A stretch of 64,000 nt of DNA from Yponomeuta sedellus (Eukaryota > Arthropoda > Insecta > Lepidoptera > Yponomeutidae): the NCBI GenBank assembly GCA_934045075.1, contig OW203725.1, positions 620,001 to 684,000 of the forward strand, written 5' to 3'. The notes under the pieces were generated by a model. It worked only from the letters and a program-made list of their open reading frames with translations, was not told the DNA's origin and made no database searches. Positions within the stretch are counted from its first letter, which is position 1, and every line of letters starts with the position of its first letter. This document shows, in pieces, positions 20,909 to 31,079 of this stretch. The position numbers and the translations under genes were made by a program.

Positions 20909-23878
20909 CTAACACTCAAATATTATTATAGGATAGATGTGTAACCTGCGATTTATCTGGTTATACAAAAAGCCCGACAAGTTTTCATATTGGCGACTAG
21001 CAAAGCATGTTTTCACGTGGTTTGATTTAATAACTATGTCATTTCTCCTCCTAGAGTGAATTTTAGGGTCATATGCCATGCATTTATGTTTTTTTAAGAT
21101 GACTGCCAGAATATACAACTTCCTGATTGTAAGCAATTGACATGATTTGTATAGCGTTTCTGTGGAATATAACCGTGGTTTGAAGAACATCACCTTAAGT
21201 AAGGAACGTTGTGCTCTCTCAGCCTCCAGAAATTTTGTTTTTGTCGCCCCGCCCCATACCGAAATACAGTAAATTATAATAGATTGAACTAACGAGGTAT
21301 ATATTTGGATAAGTAATGGTCTCGGTGCTACATGTCTCAATTTTTTAAAGATCCAGATTAGTTTTCTTACTCTGCTGTTGACTAAATCAATTTGACAATG
21401 CCATGAAAGCCTTTGGTCTATCATAATCCCTAAGTACTTGGTAGATGTAACTTTATTTATACAGGGACAGGAACATAGGCTATTTTGTATGTTATTACAA
21501 CTGTGTATTCTAATTTTTAAATCCGTGTCCGGTTGTGTCCGTTTGTAAATAGTGAAGCATATGTAGTTAGTTTTCTGGGTGTTTAGCGTAAGTAGGTTTT
21601 CCGTCAGCCAGTCAGATGTCTTGACTAGTTCCCGTTTCACTTTTTCATGAATTTCCTGCCATGAACCACCTGTAAAAGCTATTGCCGTATCATCTGCATA
21701 AGATATAGTCCGAGCATAGCTGACTTTCATATCACACAAGTCATCTATATATATCAAAAACAAAGTGGGGCCCAATACACTCCTTTGTGGCACTCCGTAA
21801 GTTACATTAGAATCATCACTGAAATGTTGGCCAATTTTAACACGCTGTTTTCGATCTTTTAAATAGTCTTTGAATAGTGCTAGCGGTGCGTCCCTGATTC
21901 CTATGCGCTCTAGTTTTTGTAGTAGGATGGGGACAGAGACGGTATCAAATGCCTTCTTGAGATCTAGAAAAACAGTTAGGCACTTTTTACCACTATCCAG
22001 TTGTTCAACAATATAAGAGCTTAGGGCTGTGACAGCATCTTCTGTCGACCTGCCCTTCCTAAATCCGTATTGATTGTCTGATAATAAATTAAATTTTTCC
22101 AGGTATTCAAGAAGCCTACCATTTACCAGTTTTTCTAAGATTTTTGAAATAGAAGGAAGCACAGATATTTGCCTATAGTTATTGACGTCGTCTCTGTCTC
22201 CACCCTTCCACACAGGGGTAATAATAGATTGTTTAAGGGGTGATGGAAAGGCGCCTTTGCGGAAACAGAGGTTACCCAGGTGACTGATGATAGGTGCGAT
22301 TTGTCTTTTGGCAGTTTTTAAGAAAATTGTGGGGATATTATCATAGCCAGGAGCACTCTCTGATTTAAGATTCGTGATAATCTGATTAATTTCCTCGGGG
22401 TCGGTGTCAAAGAGAACAAATGATGACGTGTGAGTCTTGCGTGTTTGAGTGCTAGATAGGTTGCAGATGTTTCGACTTTGTTTAATATTTTCGGCTAGTG
22501 TTTTACCTATGTTCCCGAAAAAATCATTCACATAGTTAACTGATTCATTAGGGGTAGATTTAATATTAAGCAACTTAGAGTTATCTTCCTTTGTTTGTTT
22601 TAGATTTGCAATGTTTTTTATGCTGCTCCACAGAGTCTTTGTATCTTTGGATTTATTAAGTAGCTCTCTATCATAATTTCGTTTCAGCTTTTTTATTAAA
22701 TTGTTACAAAAATTACGGTACCTTTTATATATTATTCTATTTATTTCATCATGGGGATTATTTCGTAACTTCTTTTGCATTTTGTTTCTGTTTCTGATAC
22801 ATCGTAACATACCTGGGGTTATCCAGGGTTTTATTGTGCGTCTTGTTTTGGCAATACTAACAATATTCGTACTTTCCAACAAGGACTCAGAAATCTTACG
22901 GACTAGTACATTCATTACCCAATTTGGATCTTCACTAAACAGTAGCTCATTAAGGTTTTTAGTCGACAGATGTTCAAGCGCTCTATTATAATCAGTCACC
23001 GATTTAGTTTTACGACATTTACGACTTGTGTTAATGTTTGATGTACTCATTAGTATCATTGAGTGATCCGTGACAGTAGTATTCAATATACATATAGTGG
23101 CAGAGAATTTCTTTTTTTGTAGTTTTAGCATAAAGTGGTCTAAACAGCTGTTTTCTCTTGTTGGAATATTATGACCAGGTAGTATGCTGTGTAGTATTAA
23201 CATGTTAAGGTAGTTAAATCTATTCTTTCTCTCATAACTTTGTTCAGTGTCTTTGGGAATCAGGTTTATGTTTATATCTCCTACCAGTGTAATAGATTCG
23301 TTTGATTTTAGAGTTTCTAGGTGTAGATTAAGTGAATTAATAAACCTATCTGCGCATGTATTTTCAGGGGGACGATATATACCCAAGATAGTACTATTAC
23401 ATGCTTCTATTTGCAAGCATGATGCCTCATCCAGTATTATCTCCTTGACAGTTGCTGTGATAGTGTAATTTATATAAGCCACGACACCATCATTCTGATT
23501 GAAGTGGTGAGTCGTCGAAAATGAGGTATAATCTGTTAAAAATGGAATTTGCTTACTAGTGTTTAGTCTGCATTCACTAAGTATTATTATGTCTGGCAAA
23601 AACTTCAGCTGAGCAAGGGTAATACTTAGGTCATCAATATTGCTGTACACGCTCCTGATATTTTGAGAAACTAGAGTAAGGTTCTTATCATTAAAATTTA
23701 CATATTTTGGAAGATCCTCAATAACACATTTGACAGAGTACGCAATATCTGTACTATCAATGTCATTCAATGCTGTTAAAGAACTATTTATCATCAAAGG
23801 AATTATTTGAAAATCTGCCGGTGCAATTTCGCTCATGGCATATGCGACATAGTTGAGGAAATAATGTTCGTATAACAA
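20909..23878 (-). CDS. LINE ORF2: endonuclease-reverse transcriptase
   Basis: A 989-codon open frame. Residues about 65-275 form an endonuclease/exonuclease/phosphatase domain: QNIRS (72-76), an acidic residue at SEC (101-103), GIYRPP (166-171), GDININL (200-206) and TDHSMI (270-275). It would nick target DNA. The reverse transcriptase spans about 545-800, with KGGDRD (558-563), FLDLKKAFDTV (637-647) and the catalytic YADDT (727-731). It would copy the LINE RNA at the nick. Two oddities: VPQRSVLGP at 697-705 has Arg where reverse transcriptases almost always have Gly, and NYRQISVLP has Gln where Pro is usual. The cysteine cluster SLCSCPCI and the C-terminal tail resemble ORF2 of the LINE at 60660-62915. 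The frame is open, but the substitutions and the broken ORF1 suggest an inactive copy. The true start codon is uncertain. Confidence 0.85.
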   Translation of the reverse strand: MLYEHYFLNYVAYAMSEIAPADFQIIPLMINSSLTALNDIDSTDIAYSVKCVIEDLPKYVNFNDKNLTLVSQNIRSVYSNIDDLSITLAQLKFLPDIIILSECRLNTSKQIPFLTDYTSFSTTHHFNQNDGVVAYINYTITATVKEIILDEASCLQIEACNSTILGIYRPPENTCADRFINSLNLHLETLKSNESITLVGDININLIPKDTEQSYERKNRFNYLNMLILHSILPGHNIPTRENSCLDHFMLKLQKKKFSATICILNTTVTDHSMILMSTSNINTSRKCRKTKSVTDYNRALEHLSTKNLNELLFSEDPNWVMNVLVRKISESLLESTNIVSIAKTRRTIKPWITPGMLRCIRNRNKMQKKLRNNPHDEINRIIYKRYRNFCNNLIKKLKRNYDRELLNKSKDTKTLWSSIKNIANLKQTKEDNSKLLNIKSTPNESVNYVNDFFGNIGKTLAENIKQSRNICNLSSTQTRKTHTSSFVLFDTDPEEINQIITNLKSESAPGYDNIPTIFLKTAKRQIAPIISHLGNLCFRKGAFPSPLKQSIITPVWKGGDRDDVNNYRQISVLPSISKILEKLVNGRLLEYLEKFNLLSDNQYGFRKGRSTEDAVTALSSYIVEQLDSGKKCLTVFLDLKKAFDTVSVPILLQKLERIGIRDAPLALFKDYLKDRKQRVKIGQHFSDDSNVTYGVPQRSVLGPTLFLIYIDDLCDMKVSYARTISYADDTAIAFTGGSWQEIHEKVKRELVKTSDWLTENLLTLNTQKTNYICFTIYKRTQPDTDLKIRIHSCNNIQNSLCSCPCINKVTSTKYLGIMIDQRLSWHCQIDLVNSRVRKLIWIFKKLRHVAPRPLLIQIYTSLVQSIIIYCISVWGGATKTKFLEAERAQRSLLKVMFFKPRLYSTETLYKSCQLLTIRKLYILAVILKKHKCMAYDPKIHSRRRNDIVIKSNHVKTCFASRQYENLSGFLYNQINRRLHIYPIIIFEC

Positions 23879-24032
23879 TTTTTCGTAGAAAGTTAAACAT
23901 GAATTTGATGTGAGTTTTGTTTTGTGCTATGGGTGTGTTATTGTACTTTTGTTTGTGTGGTGGTATATTTATTTTTGAATTGGTACGACTTGTAGACTTA
24001 TTTTCTTGGGCGACACAGTTTAAGGCAAGTAG

Positions 24033-24687
24033 TCATGCTTGGTGTAAAAGTTGGTGTGCCTGAGCTTCTGATTTTATCTGTATAGAGGGGCAGTTTTCTT
24101 CTTTTCTCACATATACTTTTCCGTATGCAGTCCAGCAAAATTTGTATTTTTTAGATTTTACAAGGTCTCTAGCTAGAAAATGTAGACGTGATCCTTTGGC
24201 AGTCAGCTGCTCCGATATAAATACAGGAGTATCCTCGTCAGTGCGTAAACCCAGGTGCTTCGCACATAGCTTTGTTTTGTGTTTTATATTGAATGCCTTA
24301 CTCAACTTCAGGATTTCATTCTTTATGAGAGAAGAAGAGGTTTTCACGATTATAGGAGTGTTTTGCATCCCAACCTTCTTTCCACGCACTCTGTAAATGT
24401 CTCTGATGTCTCTTTTCTCCATAACGCTCCCAATGCTTTTCGAGAGGCAAACAACCATATCAATCAGTTCTTACTTCGTTTCATTGATTAGTTTCGGTAC
24501 ATTTTTCATCTCAAAATTTCCTTTTCGATTTCCCATTTGCATTTCCTCGATTTTATCTTCTAGAATGGTGATGTAATTTCTGTTTTCCTTTATTTGGGAC
24601 TCGAGATAATCAATTTTCTTTTTATATTCTTCGTTCTGAGCTGCGAGGAAACTAACCGAGCTCTCAATACTTGCATTTGATTGCTGT
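24033..24687 (-). pseudogene. LINE ORF1 remnant with nonsense codon
   Basis: Two open pieces in the same frame: 24471 to about 24687 and 24033-24458, separated by an in-frame TAA at 24471-24473. The N-terminal piece (about 70 residues, 'AAQNEEYKKKIDYLESQ') looks like a coiled coil, probably for trimerisation as in other LINE ORF1 proteins. The C-terminal piece ('DIRDIYRVRGKK', 'ISEQLTAKGSRLHFLARDLV', 'YKFCWTAYGKVYVRKEE') resembles the C-terminal domain shared by many insect LINE ORF1s and baculovirus FP-type proteins. ORF1 would coat the LINE RNA. It is 5' truncated at a SINE boundary and carries the stop, so it is not functional as a single protein. Confidence 0.75.
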
Positions 24688-25008
24688 ACCATACGCTAAC
24701 GGTGAAGGAAAACATCGTGAGGAAACCCGCAATACCATACGCTAACGGTGAAGGAAAACATCGTGAGGAAACCCGCGGCTTGGTTGGCTCCGCACGTATT
24801 GACTAGTCTTTCCTGTGGGCTAGGCCGACTAAGCTGTCAGGATGGTATGGGTGCTGGGCAAGCCAACACCATCTATAAAAAACCATGTCCCAGGCACTAC
24901 AGCGTCGGAGTGGTCTCTTCACCCATCTAGTGTGAGTGAAGATGCCACTGGACGCTGTATAAATCATCTCATTAAGTAGATGCAAAAGGCCAATATTATT
25001 ATTATTAA
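24688..25008 (+). mobile_element. SINE family C2, split copy, part 3
   Basis: Core 'ACGGTGAAGGAAAACATCGT' and C2-type body ('TCCGCACGTATTGACTAGTC', 'CACTGGACGCTGTATAAATC') ending in (ATT)n. The first 42 bp (24689-24730) are repeated at 24735-24776, just where the LINE joins, suggesting a rearrangement or slipped repair during LINE insertion. Confidence 0.7.
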
Positions 25009-25011
25009 ACC

Positions 25012-25321
25012 CATTTAGAGGCTAAAAATTCGATCCATGCCGGGAGTCGAACCCGCGACCTCTGGCTAATCGTTCCAGCGCTCTCCCAACGGATGGGAAG
25101 CTAATGGGCGACTTACCGGCATCAGTGAAATTTCGAACCTCTTCACAATACTCTCTGTATTACGTACAGGCAGCAACATCTGGCTGAAGTAATTTGCATC
25201 ACTTGCAGCCCCGAGTACCTACTTTGCAGTTAGATTTTTTACATCAGAATGATATCGCTGTACCCAAATGATTACATTCTATTTTAATGCACTAACCTGC
25301 GCTAAGGACAATTTTAAAAAC
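25012..25321 (-). mobile_element. SINE family B copy
   Basis: Antisense tRNA module ('GGGAGTCGAACCCGCGACCT') with a short internal insertion near 25092 ('CGGATGGGAAGC'), the middle segment, then an antisense tail 'AATGCACTAACCTGCGCTAA' at the right. Confidence 0.7.
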
Positions 25322-25510
25322 ATTGTAGACTTTTAGTCCGGATTTACTTACGGGTGTTGTTACATCGGAAAAGTCCGACCAGGTTTCGCTCCGATTCGCA
25401 GAGCTTAATCATGGTGAGCAGAGACCGATATAACAACACCCGTAAGTAAATCCGGACTAAAAGTCTACAATGTGTTGTGCTTACGAAAGTTTTAGTTCAA
25501 AAATTTTAAA
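25322..25510. repeat. Foldback repeat
   Basis: Arms of about 50 bp: 'GTCCGGATTTACTTACGGG' on the left and its complement 'CCCGTAAGTAAATCCGGAC' on the right, around 'AGGTTTCGCTCCGATTCGCA'. The left half matches 9035-9210. Confidence 0.7.
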
Positions 25511-25959
25511 AACCTATTTAGAGGGAAAAAACATATATAAAAAGTGTTTTCTATTTATCTATAAACAGTATTTTATTCTCGCCAACTAATAATATGTTTT
25601 CGTTTCCAACTTCGACAAGTTAAAGGCATCACTATCCCAATAATATTTGTCTAGATAGGTGTAGTGGTGAATTGTTTTGTTTGTGTTTGGGTCATTATTA
25701 ATGCGAGCCGGCTCGATAATTGGCCCGCATCCATTATCCGCCTCACGGGGCATTGCGTGCCCCACTGGGGTCTGACCTATGCCTCAGTGAGCTTAAGTGC
25801 CCCCAGTGCCCGAAAAATAGTCATGTTGCCACCAAAGAGGTACACTAATACAAAGTAAGGAAATATTCTAACCAACTTTTGATAAAATCATGATTGTTGG
25901 AGAATTTATGAAAATCCGCCCGATTTTTTTTTGTGTCGATATTTGTTATAATGAGATAA
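25511..25959. other. Unassigned DNA
   Basis: A GC-richer part at 25700-25820 has no recognisable coding content. Nothing else seen. Confidence 0.4.
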
Positions 25960-26395
25960 GATGAGAATTTTATTTATTGTACACACCAGAAAATTACACT
26001 ATTTTTATTTTTAATGCACTAACCCGTGCTAAGGAACAAATTTAAAAACCTATTTAGAGGCTAAAAATTTCACCCATGCCGGGATTCGAACCCGCAACCT
26101 CTGGCTATCCGTACCAGCGCTCTACCAATTGAGCCGTGAGTCGCCCATTGGCTCAATTGGTAGAGCGCTGGTACGGATAGCCAGAGGTTGCGGGTTCGAA
26201 TCCCGGCATGGGTGAAATTTTTAGCCTCTAAATAGGTTTTTAAACCAGAAAATTATTACAGAGGCAACAGTTACAAAAGAAGAGGTGCAAACAATTGGCG
26301 TCCTTATTTCTGATAGCATTTTTTTCCAGGCAACCCTATATTGGAAAGATTGCAGAAGGAGAAATTGAGACAAATTAACCCTTTATTACCTAGGT
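25960..26395 (-). mobile_element. LINE 3' end repeat (GATAAGATAAG family), split
   Basis: Left piece 25960-25996 and right piece 26244-26395 together match 14211-14385 and 31620-31985. SINE B is inserted between them. Confidence 0.65.
25997..26243 (-). mobile_element. SINE family B, perfect foldback with TSD
   Basis: Flanked by ACCAGAAAATTA at 25985-25996 and 26244-26255. Arms 26041-26135 and 26150-26244 are perfect complements over 95 bp with a 14-nt spacer; each arm holds a tRNA-like module. The A-rich end is on the left (minus-strand 3'). The arms show no mismatch, so the palindrome is young. Confidence 0.95.
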
Positions 26396-26482
26396 CCAAG
26401 TTCCATAACATAACCACCTACGAAAGGTCATGAAGACCATTACTTAAAATGGGTTCTTATTATAAATATATGTTAGACGTAT

Positions 26483-26842
26483 CGTTATCAACCCTTGTAT
26501 GTCCCCACTGTTGGGGCACGGGTCTCTTCCTGTATCGCTGGAAGGTTAGGCCATACTCCACCACGGGGGCCAAGTCCGGGTTGGTGGACTATTGTAAGAC
26601 AGTGCCGGGCCTTACTGTCAGAAGTTATCAAGCCGCCCATAAGGCCTCTGACATGGCTTAACGACTGCCATTACATGACAGCCGGCACCAACGGCTTAAC
26701 GTGCCTTGCGAAGCACGGAAGCGCTCGGAAAAATGCCACTAGCGGTAGTCACGCGACGCTCACCCATCCCGTACCTGACCGCGCCTGTTGTTTGTTAACC
26801 AAGTGATTGATTCCAATCACTCGGTTCGCCTAGGCCACGAGC
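26483..26842 (-). mobile_element. 5S-SINE (family D), full-length with TSD
   Basis: Flanked by GTTAGACGTAT at 26472-26482 and 26843-26853, fixing the ends at minus-strand 'GCTCGTGGCCTAGGCG' and '...CAAGGGTTGATAACG'. The 5S-like block is intact except at 'GGTTAACAAACAACAGGCGC'. The overlapping open frames are artefacts. Confidence 0.85.
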
Positions 26843-26853
26843 GTTAGACGTAT

Positions 26854-27509
26854 ATTTAAGTAATATTTACTAATTCAATTGTTTTCAGCATTTATTAACT
26901 AATACTAATACTACATTAATGAACTTCCTATAACTTATTTTTGATTACAGTTTGACATTTGATGTCTGCCATTATTTTTTTATCGTCACATAATGGCCAG
27001 TGACGCTCGCGTCGTGAATATTTTATTTACTGCGTGAACTTTTATTTATCAAAATGGATCCTACCGCTTGGCCTCTGCATAGTTGTATTCTTTTCAATGC
27101 ACTAACCCGTGCTAAAGACCATTTTAAAAACCTATTTCACAAAGGGTTGATATCAGAATGAAACGAGCCATCACACTTTCAGTAATCAGATATACTCGTA
27201 ACATAACATAACATTTAAATACAGGTACATACACTTACTTATATATACTTGGTCATAGTCGGAGGTGGCGCTGCACTACATATTCTCTGTTTTAAAAAAA
27301 AAGGTCTAATGTCCTTATCATCGTTCGTGGACTGAAATTGTTTTCTAGTACTTGCCGTTTTTGCTACTGGACTCTGGCCAGTCACGTCAGTCAGTGGACA
27401 GTCACAACAATTCTAGCTTTAAAAAACCCCTGATGATTGTTTTTTTGGCTTAATTGAAGCGATTATGTCTTGAGGTGATGCTTGTGGTACTATCATACAA
27501 TTTTACTTT
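26854..27509. other. Mostly unassigned DNA
   Basis: Contains a minus-strand SINE B tail piece at about 27088-27138 ('ATGCACTAACCCGTGCTAAA') and a short repeat 'GATATCAGAATGAAACGAGC' (27151-27170) whose inverse occurs near 32661-32685. Otherwise nothing. Confidence 0.45.
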
Positions 27510-27680
27510 ATTGTAAAAACCTGTTTAGAGGCTAAAAATTCCACCCATGCCGGGACTCGAACCCGTGACCTCTGGCTAACCGTGCCAGCGCTCTCCCAAC
27601 TAAGCAAATGGACGACTCACCGGTATCAGTGAAATTTCGAACCTCTTTACAATACTCTCTGTATTACTCTCGGCATAATT
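27510..27680 (-). mobile_element. SINE family B fragment
   Basis: Antisense tRNA module ('CGGGACTCGAACCCGTGACC') and the beginning of the middle segment, truncated at 'CTCTGTATTAC'. Confidence 0.65.
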
Positions 27681-28196
27681 ATACAGACATACATTTAAAT
27701 AACCCATTAAGGTACGTCGCTATTCTCGGTCCTGGGAAGGAAGAATTATCTTGATGTGCCTAATACAGAAATTCACAGCAATCCCATTACATAAAACAAT
27801 AGGTAATAGTTTGTACATGCAATGATAGATTTGGCTACGTAGGTAGATGAGAAAGCTTAATGTGGGTTATTTAATCTATCAAAAAAGTGAAATTGATTTT
27901 TAGAATAAGACTATAATTTCTAACCTACATAGGTATTAAAATCCATCGCGTTAATAGCCAATGTCAAAATTATTGCGCACCTACTGTTTTATGTAATGTA
28001 TTGCTGTGTGTGTTAAATAAATAAAACAAGGTTGATGGAAGAAAACTCTTACAGAAATAAGCTCGCCTTTGTACATGTTACTTCTTATGTAATGTCCTGT
28101 TTAATATTTCTTGTGCAATAAATTATGATAATAAAATAAGTACACACACGCAAAAAATATAACCCACCTTTGTCCTTAGTCGGGTAAATGCTTACT
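27681..28196. other. AT-rich DNA with LINE-UTR-like stretch
   Basis: 27890-28030 resembles 10895-11050 and ends 'TAAATAAATAAAAC', like a LINE polyadenylation region. The rest is unassigned. Confidence 0.4.
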
Positions 28197-28215
28197 TTAG
28201 TGTGTATCGCAAAAT

Positions 28216-28470
28216 CACACGCTAACCGTGAAGGAAAACATCGTGAGGAAACCCGCGGCTTGGTTGGCTCCGCACGTATTGACTAGTCTTTCCTGTGGGC
28301 TAGACCGACTAGCTGTCAGGGTGGTATAGGTGCTGGGCAAGCCTACACCATCTATAAAACCATGTCACTACAGCGTCGGAGTGGTCCCTTCACCTATCTA
28401 GTGTGAGTGAAGATACCACTGGACGCTGTATAAATCATCTCATTAAGTAGATGCAAAAAGGCCAATATTA
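28216..28470 (+). mobile_element. SINE family C2, 5'-truncated, 19-bp TSD
   Basis: Flanked by perfect TTAGTGTGTATCGCAAAAT at 28197-28215 and 28471-28489. Starts inside the core ('CACACGCTAACCGTGAAGG') and ends 'GGCCAATATTA'. The long duplication shows insertion by reverse transcription and a 5' truncation at birth. Confidence 0.85.
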
Positions 28471-28489
28471 TTAGTGTGTATCGCAAAAT

Positions 28490-29834
28490 ACGTAATTGAT
28501 CGGTTAGAACCCCAGCTACGAAATACATTACGCGCATGGATGGAAAGCCGCAATAACAAAAGTCGCATATTTATTGCGGACGACGTTCAAAATTCCGGAC
28601 AGAGATCGTAGGTTTTAAAATATTCCAGGAAAAATAATAACAAACAAAAGCATAGCTAACACGGGGCACATTATTGATACATTATTTTAAGCGTAAAATA
28701 GGAGCTGATCCCAAACTAGGATACCTTATGCTAGGATGCCTGGTTACCATCTTATGCTCGTGAACGAGTGCGGTTTGTGTGTCTAGCCGCAGCATTTACG
28801 TTTTCCTTACGTTTGTAAGACAATTCACTAATGCTTTGGCATGTAAAGTTATTGATGGCAATCATGAAATCTTGTCATACGTATAGGTGGCAACTGATGT
28901 ATAAGATTTAATATGTCTTGAGAAAAGATGGGTTTTCTGCGTTTTTCTTCACTATAATACGGTCCGAAGGCTGCGGCTTACATTTTACATATTGACACCC
29001 AGCTAACAGAATGTAAATCCTTTACGTTAAAATTAAATTTATTTCCTTTTATTTCATTTCGATCTTGTGCCTGGCTATCTCAAGGCTGTAATACATTTTT
29101 AACAAGTTTCCAATACTTCCAGTAAGCAATATTTGAATTATTGTTATTTTCTAAGCTGTTATTAACTTGGTGGTGAATATAATTTTCCATGTTATTAGTA
29201 TCCATAAACTATGTACCGAGGCCCGGGGAAGTAAACAGAAAACAAGATGAGATAATATAATTCCTAGTAACAAGATACACCGAGATTGATTTCAATTTGT
29301 GTGTCTGTAATTATAATCGTAAGTGCCTCATAGCACAATCACTTGTGTCATGATTTTCCATGATATATCTAATTTTAAACGTAAGTATTATCGAATAAAG
29401 TAGGTAAATTCACAATGATAGTTGCATCAGCCCCCATGTCATTGAAGGACTATGGTTATGTACACATTAAATTGACAACCAAAAACATACTAAAAATATT
29501 GGAGGGTAGTTTTAAAAAAGAAAAAAGGGAATCGAGTGGGGTTTGAGAGTGGCTTCACGTCGCACGCTAGCGGCGGGGAGCCATTGCGTTCCCGAATACG
29601 TTGCTGATCGGATCTCCTGAACAAACTTCATATTACTTGTCTTAGTACCAAACTGTGGTGTAGGTAGTAACTAAGCAAGGACTTCATAAATATGGAAATA
29701 CAACCAGACTGAGCGCATTTGGACAAATAAAGAACCGGGATCTCCAGTGGGACTCTAAACCACGACCTCCGAGTTGATTATTAAGCGGGTTAGCCGCTAG
29801 ATCATTGTTAATGTATAATTGAGAATATTTCATA
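28490..29834. other. Unassigned DNA
   Basis: About 1.3 kb, AT-rich, no recognised gene or repeat. Confidence 0.4.
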
Positions 29835-30210
29835 TGTTACAACGCGCAAAATTAAAAATACTGTTTCTTAAATTTAAAAATAAATGAAAACCAAAAATTG
29901 TGTGATGGCGTCACACATACGGTGGAATGAGGAGGTACCGTTGCCTGATATTAAAAATGATACGACAGATGTCAATTTCAATTTCATTCAAATGTCATGT
30001 CGGAGAAATTACGTTTTTAAAAAGGCGGCAAGGGTGTTAGTATTAAAACCTTTGGCGGTTACGTCCTTTTAGAATAAGACGAAATCAACCAGAAAATTAT
30101 GAATAAATATCATCGAATTTCCGAAAATAAAAAATATGGGTCGTTTTATTTCGTATCTAGTTTCCTTTAAGACAGTAAAATACGTATGCTAAAAAAATTA
30201 AATGTTGTCA
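29835..30210. mobile_element. Dispersed repeat, GTTGTCAATTG family, copy 1
   Basis: Long similarity to 37365-37862 ('CATACGGTGGAATGAGGAGG', 'GGCGGTTACGTCCTTTTAG'). The right end 'AAATGTTGTCAATTGCAAT' is the terminal inverted repeat seen intact in the other copy; the left end is degraded. A short frame inside (29884-30072) is incidental. Confidence 0.65.
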
Positions 30211-30221
30211 ATTGCAATTTG

Positions 30222-30325
30222 TAAGTCGCCCAATAGCTCAGTTGGGAGAGCGCTGGCACGGTTAGCCAGAGGTCGCGGGATCGCGTCCCGTCATGAGTGG
30301 AATTTTAGCCTCTAAATAGTGTTTT
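30222..30325 (+). mobile_element. SINE family B fragment (sense)
   Basis: Sense tRNA module 'AGTCGCCCAATAGCTCAGTT' with a changed B box 'CGGGATCGCGTCCC', then 'TTTTAGCCTCTAAATAG'; the tail is cut. Confidence 0.65.
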
Positions 30326-30497
30326 ACAAAAAAATTTTAAGTATACACCTAACATTTTTTTTATTTTACAACTAGATTAGATAAAAAGCACCAAAAACCG
30401 TAGGTGCATGCAATGACTGTGGGAATATTGATGAAGCGAAATAGATCTTCTGATCTGGTGACCACGGGGCAGATGACGCGGTTTATCGTCATGTATC

Positions 30498-30747
30498 GTA
30501 TCGTTATCAACCCTTGTATGTCCCCACTGCTGGGGCACGGGTCTCTTCCGGCATCCCAGTAAGGCTAGGCCATACTCCACGAAGGGGGCCAAGGGCCGTG
30601 CTTCGCAAGGCACGTTAAGCCGTTGGTGCCGGCTGTCATATAATGGCAGTCGTTAAGCCATGTCTGAGTCCTTATAGGCGGCTTGATAACTTCTGACTGT
30701 AAGACCCGCCTCTGTCTTACAACCCTCCACCAACCCGGACATGTACC
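30498..30747. mobile_element. 5S-SINE (family D), inverted composite
   Basis: The left part (30498-30598) is the 3' half on the minus strand. The right part (30599-30747) is the middle of the element on the plus strand. The two halves meet head to head, as in twin-priming inversions. The 5S-like block is missing. Confidence 0.65.
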
Positions 30748-30798
30748 GTATAGGGTTATTTAATTATTTTGTGAAAATATTTGTTTCCATTTATTTAA

Positions 30799-31044
30799 AA
30801 ACCTATTTAGAGGCTAAAAATTTCACCCATGCCGGGATTCGAACCCGCAACCTCTGGCTATCCGTACCAGCGCTCTACCAATTGAGCCAATGATACTCAT
30901 GATACAATGATAATGATATCGCTGATACGGATAGCCAGAGGTTGCGGGTTCGAATCCCGGCATGGGTGAAATTTTTAGCCTCTAAATAGGTTTTTAAATT
31001 TGTTCCTTAGCACGGGTTAGTGCATTAAAAATAAAAATAGTGTA
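30799..31044 (+). mobile_element. SINE family B, foldback with TSD
   Basis: Flanked by TCCATTTATTTAA at 30786-30798 and 31045-31057. Arms 30794-30872 and 30920-30998 are 79 bp with one mismatch and a 47-nt spacer. The sense tail (31000-31044) is present only at the right, ending 'AAAAATAAAAATAG'. Confidence 0.9.
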
Positions 31045-31079
31045 TCCATTTATTTAATTTATATTGTATTAAAATTCTT

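Larger units (their letters stand above)
20532..24687 (-). mobile_element. CR1/L2-group LINE, 5'-truncated
   Basis: Minus-strand non-LTR retrotransposon inserted in SINE C2. 3' end: (TACAAA)-like repeat near 20532-20560. The 3' untranslated region (20560-20908) includes a GT-rich tract at 20735-20802. ORF2 is 20909-23878, the spacer is 154 bp, and the ORF1 remnant is 24033 to about 24687. The 5' untranslated region and start of ORF1 are missing. The clade call is tentative, based on the 'FLDLKKAFDTV' and 'YADDT' context and the ORF1 type. Confidence 0.8.
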
